48,334 nt of DNA, from the NCBI GenBank assembly GCA_015231595.1, contig JADGBH010000033.1, positions 1-48,334 on the forward strand. Reading direction: 5' to 3'. Each line of letters starts with the position of its first letter. The first letter of the stretch is position 1. Position numbers and translations under genes: made by a program. Source of the stretch: Desulfobacterales bacterium. GTDB taxonomy: Bacteria; Desulfobacterota; Desulfobacteria; Desulfobacterales; JADGBH01. The notes under the pieces were generated by a model. It saw only the letters and a program-made list of their open reading frames with translations. It had not been told where the DNA came from and made no database searches. Shown here piece after piece: positions 47,943 through 48,334 of the stretch.

Positions 47943-48323
47943 CTATGCAAACCGAAAAGATATAAGGAAATTGGACGATTGATTGATAAAACGATATTTT
48001 TCATGGAGACGCATAGATTTTGGGACCCCAAGGGTTAACCTTTTCATATATAGATAAAATAGTTCTGACTCTCCCCATGCCTTTTCAGGATTGTTTTTTC
48101 TTCTGGAACGGTCGAGTTTCTTATTTAGTCTTTTTGTTTCTTTCCATATTGGTTCTAACTCCTGACCAAACTGTTCAAGATGCGCTTCTTTTTCTCCTAC
48201 TATTGCTATGGTTGAAGGTCCCAAATCTAATCCTACTGTCGAACTTGATATTTTATTTTTTTCTTTCTTTTTTGGAACTCCTTCCTGAACTTTGTATGGA
48301 AAAATCTGTGAATCCGAATTCAC
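47943..48323 (-). pseudogene. tnpB: Truncated TnpB (IS200/IS605-type RNA-guided nuclease) fragment
   Basis: The frame runs from GTG 48323, just below an in-frame stop at 48327-48329, for 126 residues. Residues 11-80 match TnpB: YKVQEGVPKKKEKNKI, then the RuvC-I motif STVGLDLGPSTIAIVG with Asp33, then EPIWKETKRLNKKLDRSRRK. After NNPEKAW the match stops and an unrelated tail follows, so the RuvC-II, zinc-finger and RuvC-III parts are missing. The N-terminal third of TnpB is also missing or lies in another frame beyond the edge. No transposon ends or guide-RNA region can be shown. It marks the right side of the high-GC cassette. Confidence 0.82.
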
Positions 48324-48334
48324 GTCTTAATTCT

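Overview
The window is AT-rich DNA (roughly 30% GC by eye) from a Gram-negative bacterium, most likely a member of the Desulfobacterota (Desulfobacterales-like). This rests on two lipoproteins with lipoboxes, an AsmA-like envelope protein, several multi-domain sensor kinases, TnpB and IS630 relics, and palindromic repeats (GGGCGACC type, and CTGGATTCCCGCC type) that are common in such genomes. The lineage is inference; no rRNA, tRNA or other marker gene was seen.

Layout. 1-3270: a PKD/Ig-like repeat lipoprotein cut by the window edge, a small CsgG/TolB-like lipoprotein, and a wrecked ATPase/PD-(D/E)XK gene. The last two lie between two inverted copies of a ~51-bp repeat. 3272-17101: one giant trans-AT polyketide synthase (4609 aa), docking-KR-ACP-KS-DH-KR-ACP-KS-(pseudoACP)-DH-KR-ACP-KS-DH*-docking. 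It begins in the middle of a module with KR and ends in the middle of a module with DH, both ends carry a similar helix, and the KS, DH, KR and ACP counts are all three. 17400-29214: a signalling block on the same strand: an HstK-like Ser/Thr kinase-ATPase-histidine kinase, a CheY-like receiver, a beta-CASP metallo-beta-lactamase RNase-like protein, a dCACHE hybrid histidine kinase and its probable ABC-type binding protein. 29433-31786: recJ and an overlapping alpha/beta hydrolase on the plus strand. 31892-37666: a compact nitrogen operon glnD-amtB-glnB-glnA. 38295-43491: holA and a 1304-aa AsmA-like protein. 43540-48323: a truncated IS630 transposase, then an operon of two class III aminotransferases and an amidohydrolase whose GC content is clearly higher than its surroundings, then a truncated TnpB. 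This looks like an acquired cassette.

How the parts may work together. The receiver and multi-kinase lie directly upstream of the PKS in the same direction and are its obvious candidate regulators. The PKS has no AT, no thioesterase and no PKS neighbours, so it needs partners encoded elsewhere. In the cassette, one aminotransferase has lost the PLP lysine (Glu267 instead) and its phosphate loop, while its neighbour keeps both, so the two may form a catalytic/non-catalytic pair. The strongest leads are the circularly permuted PKS, the aminotransferase pair and the inverted-repeat-bounded segment at 1701-3247.
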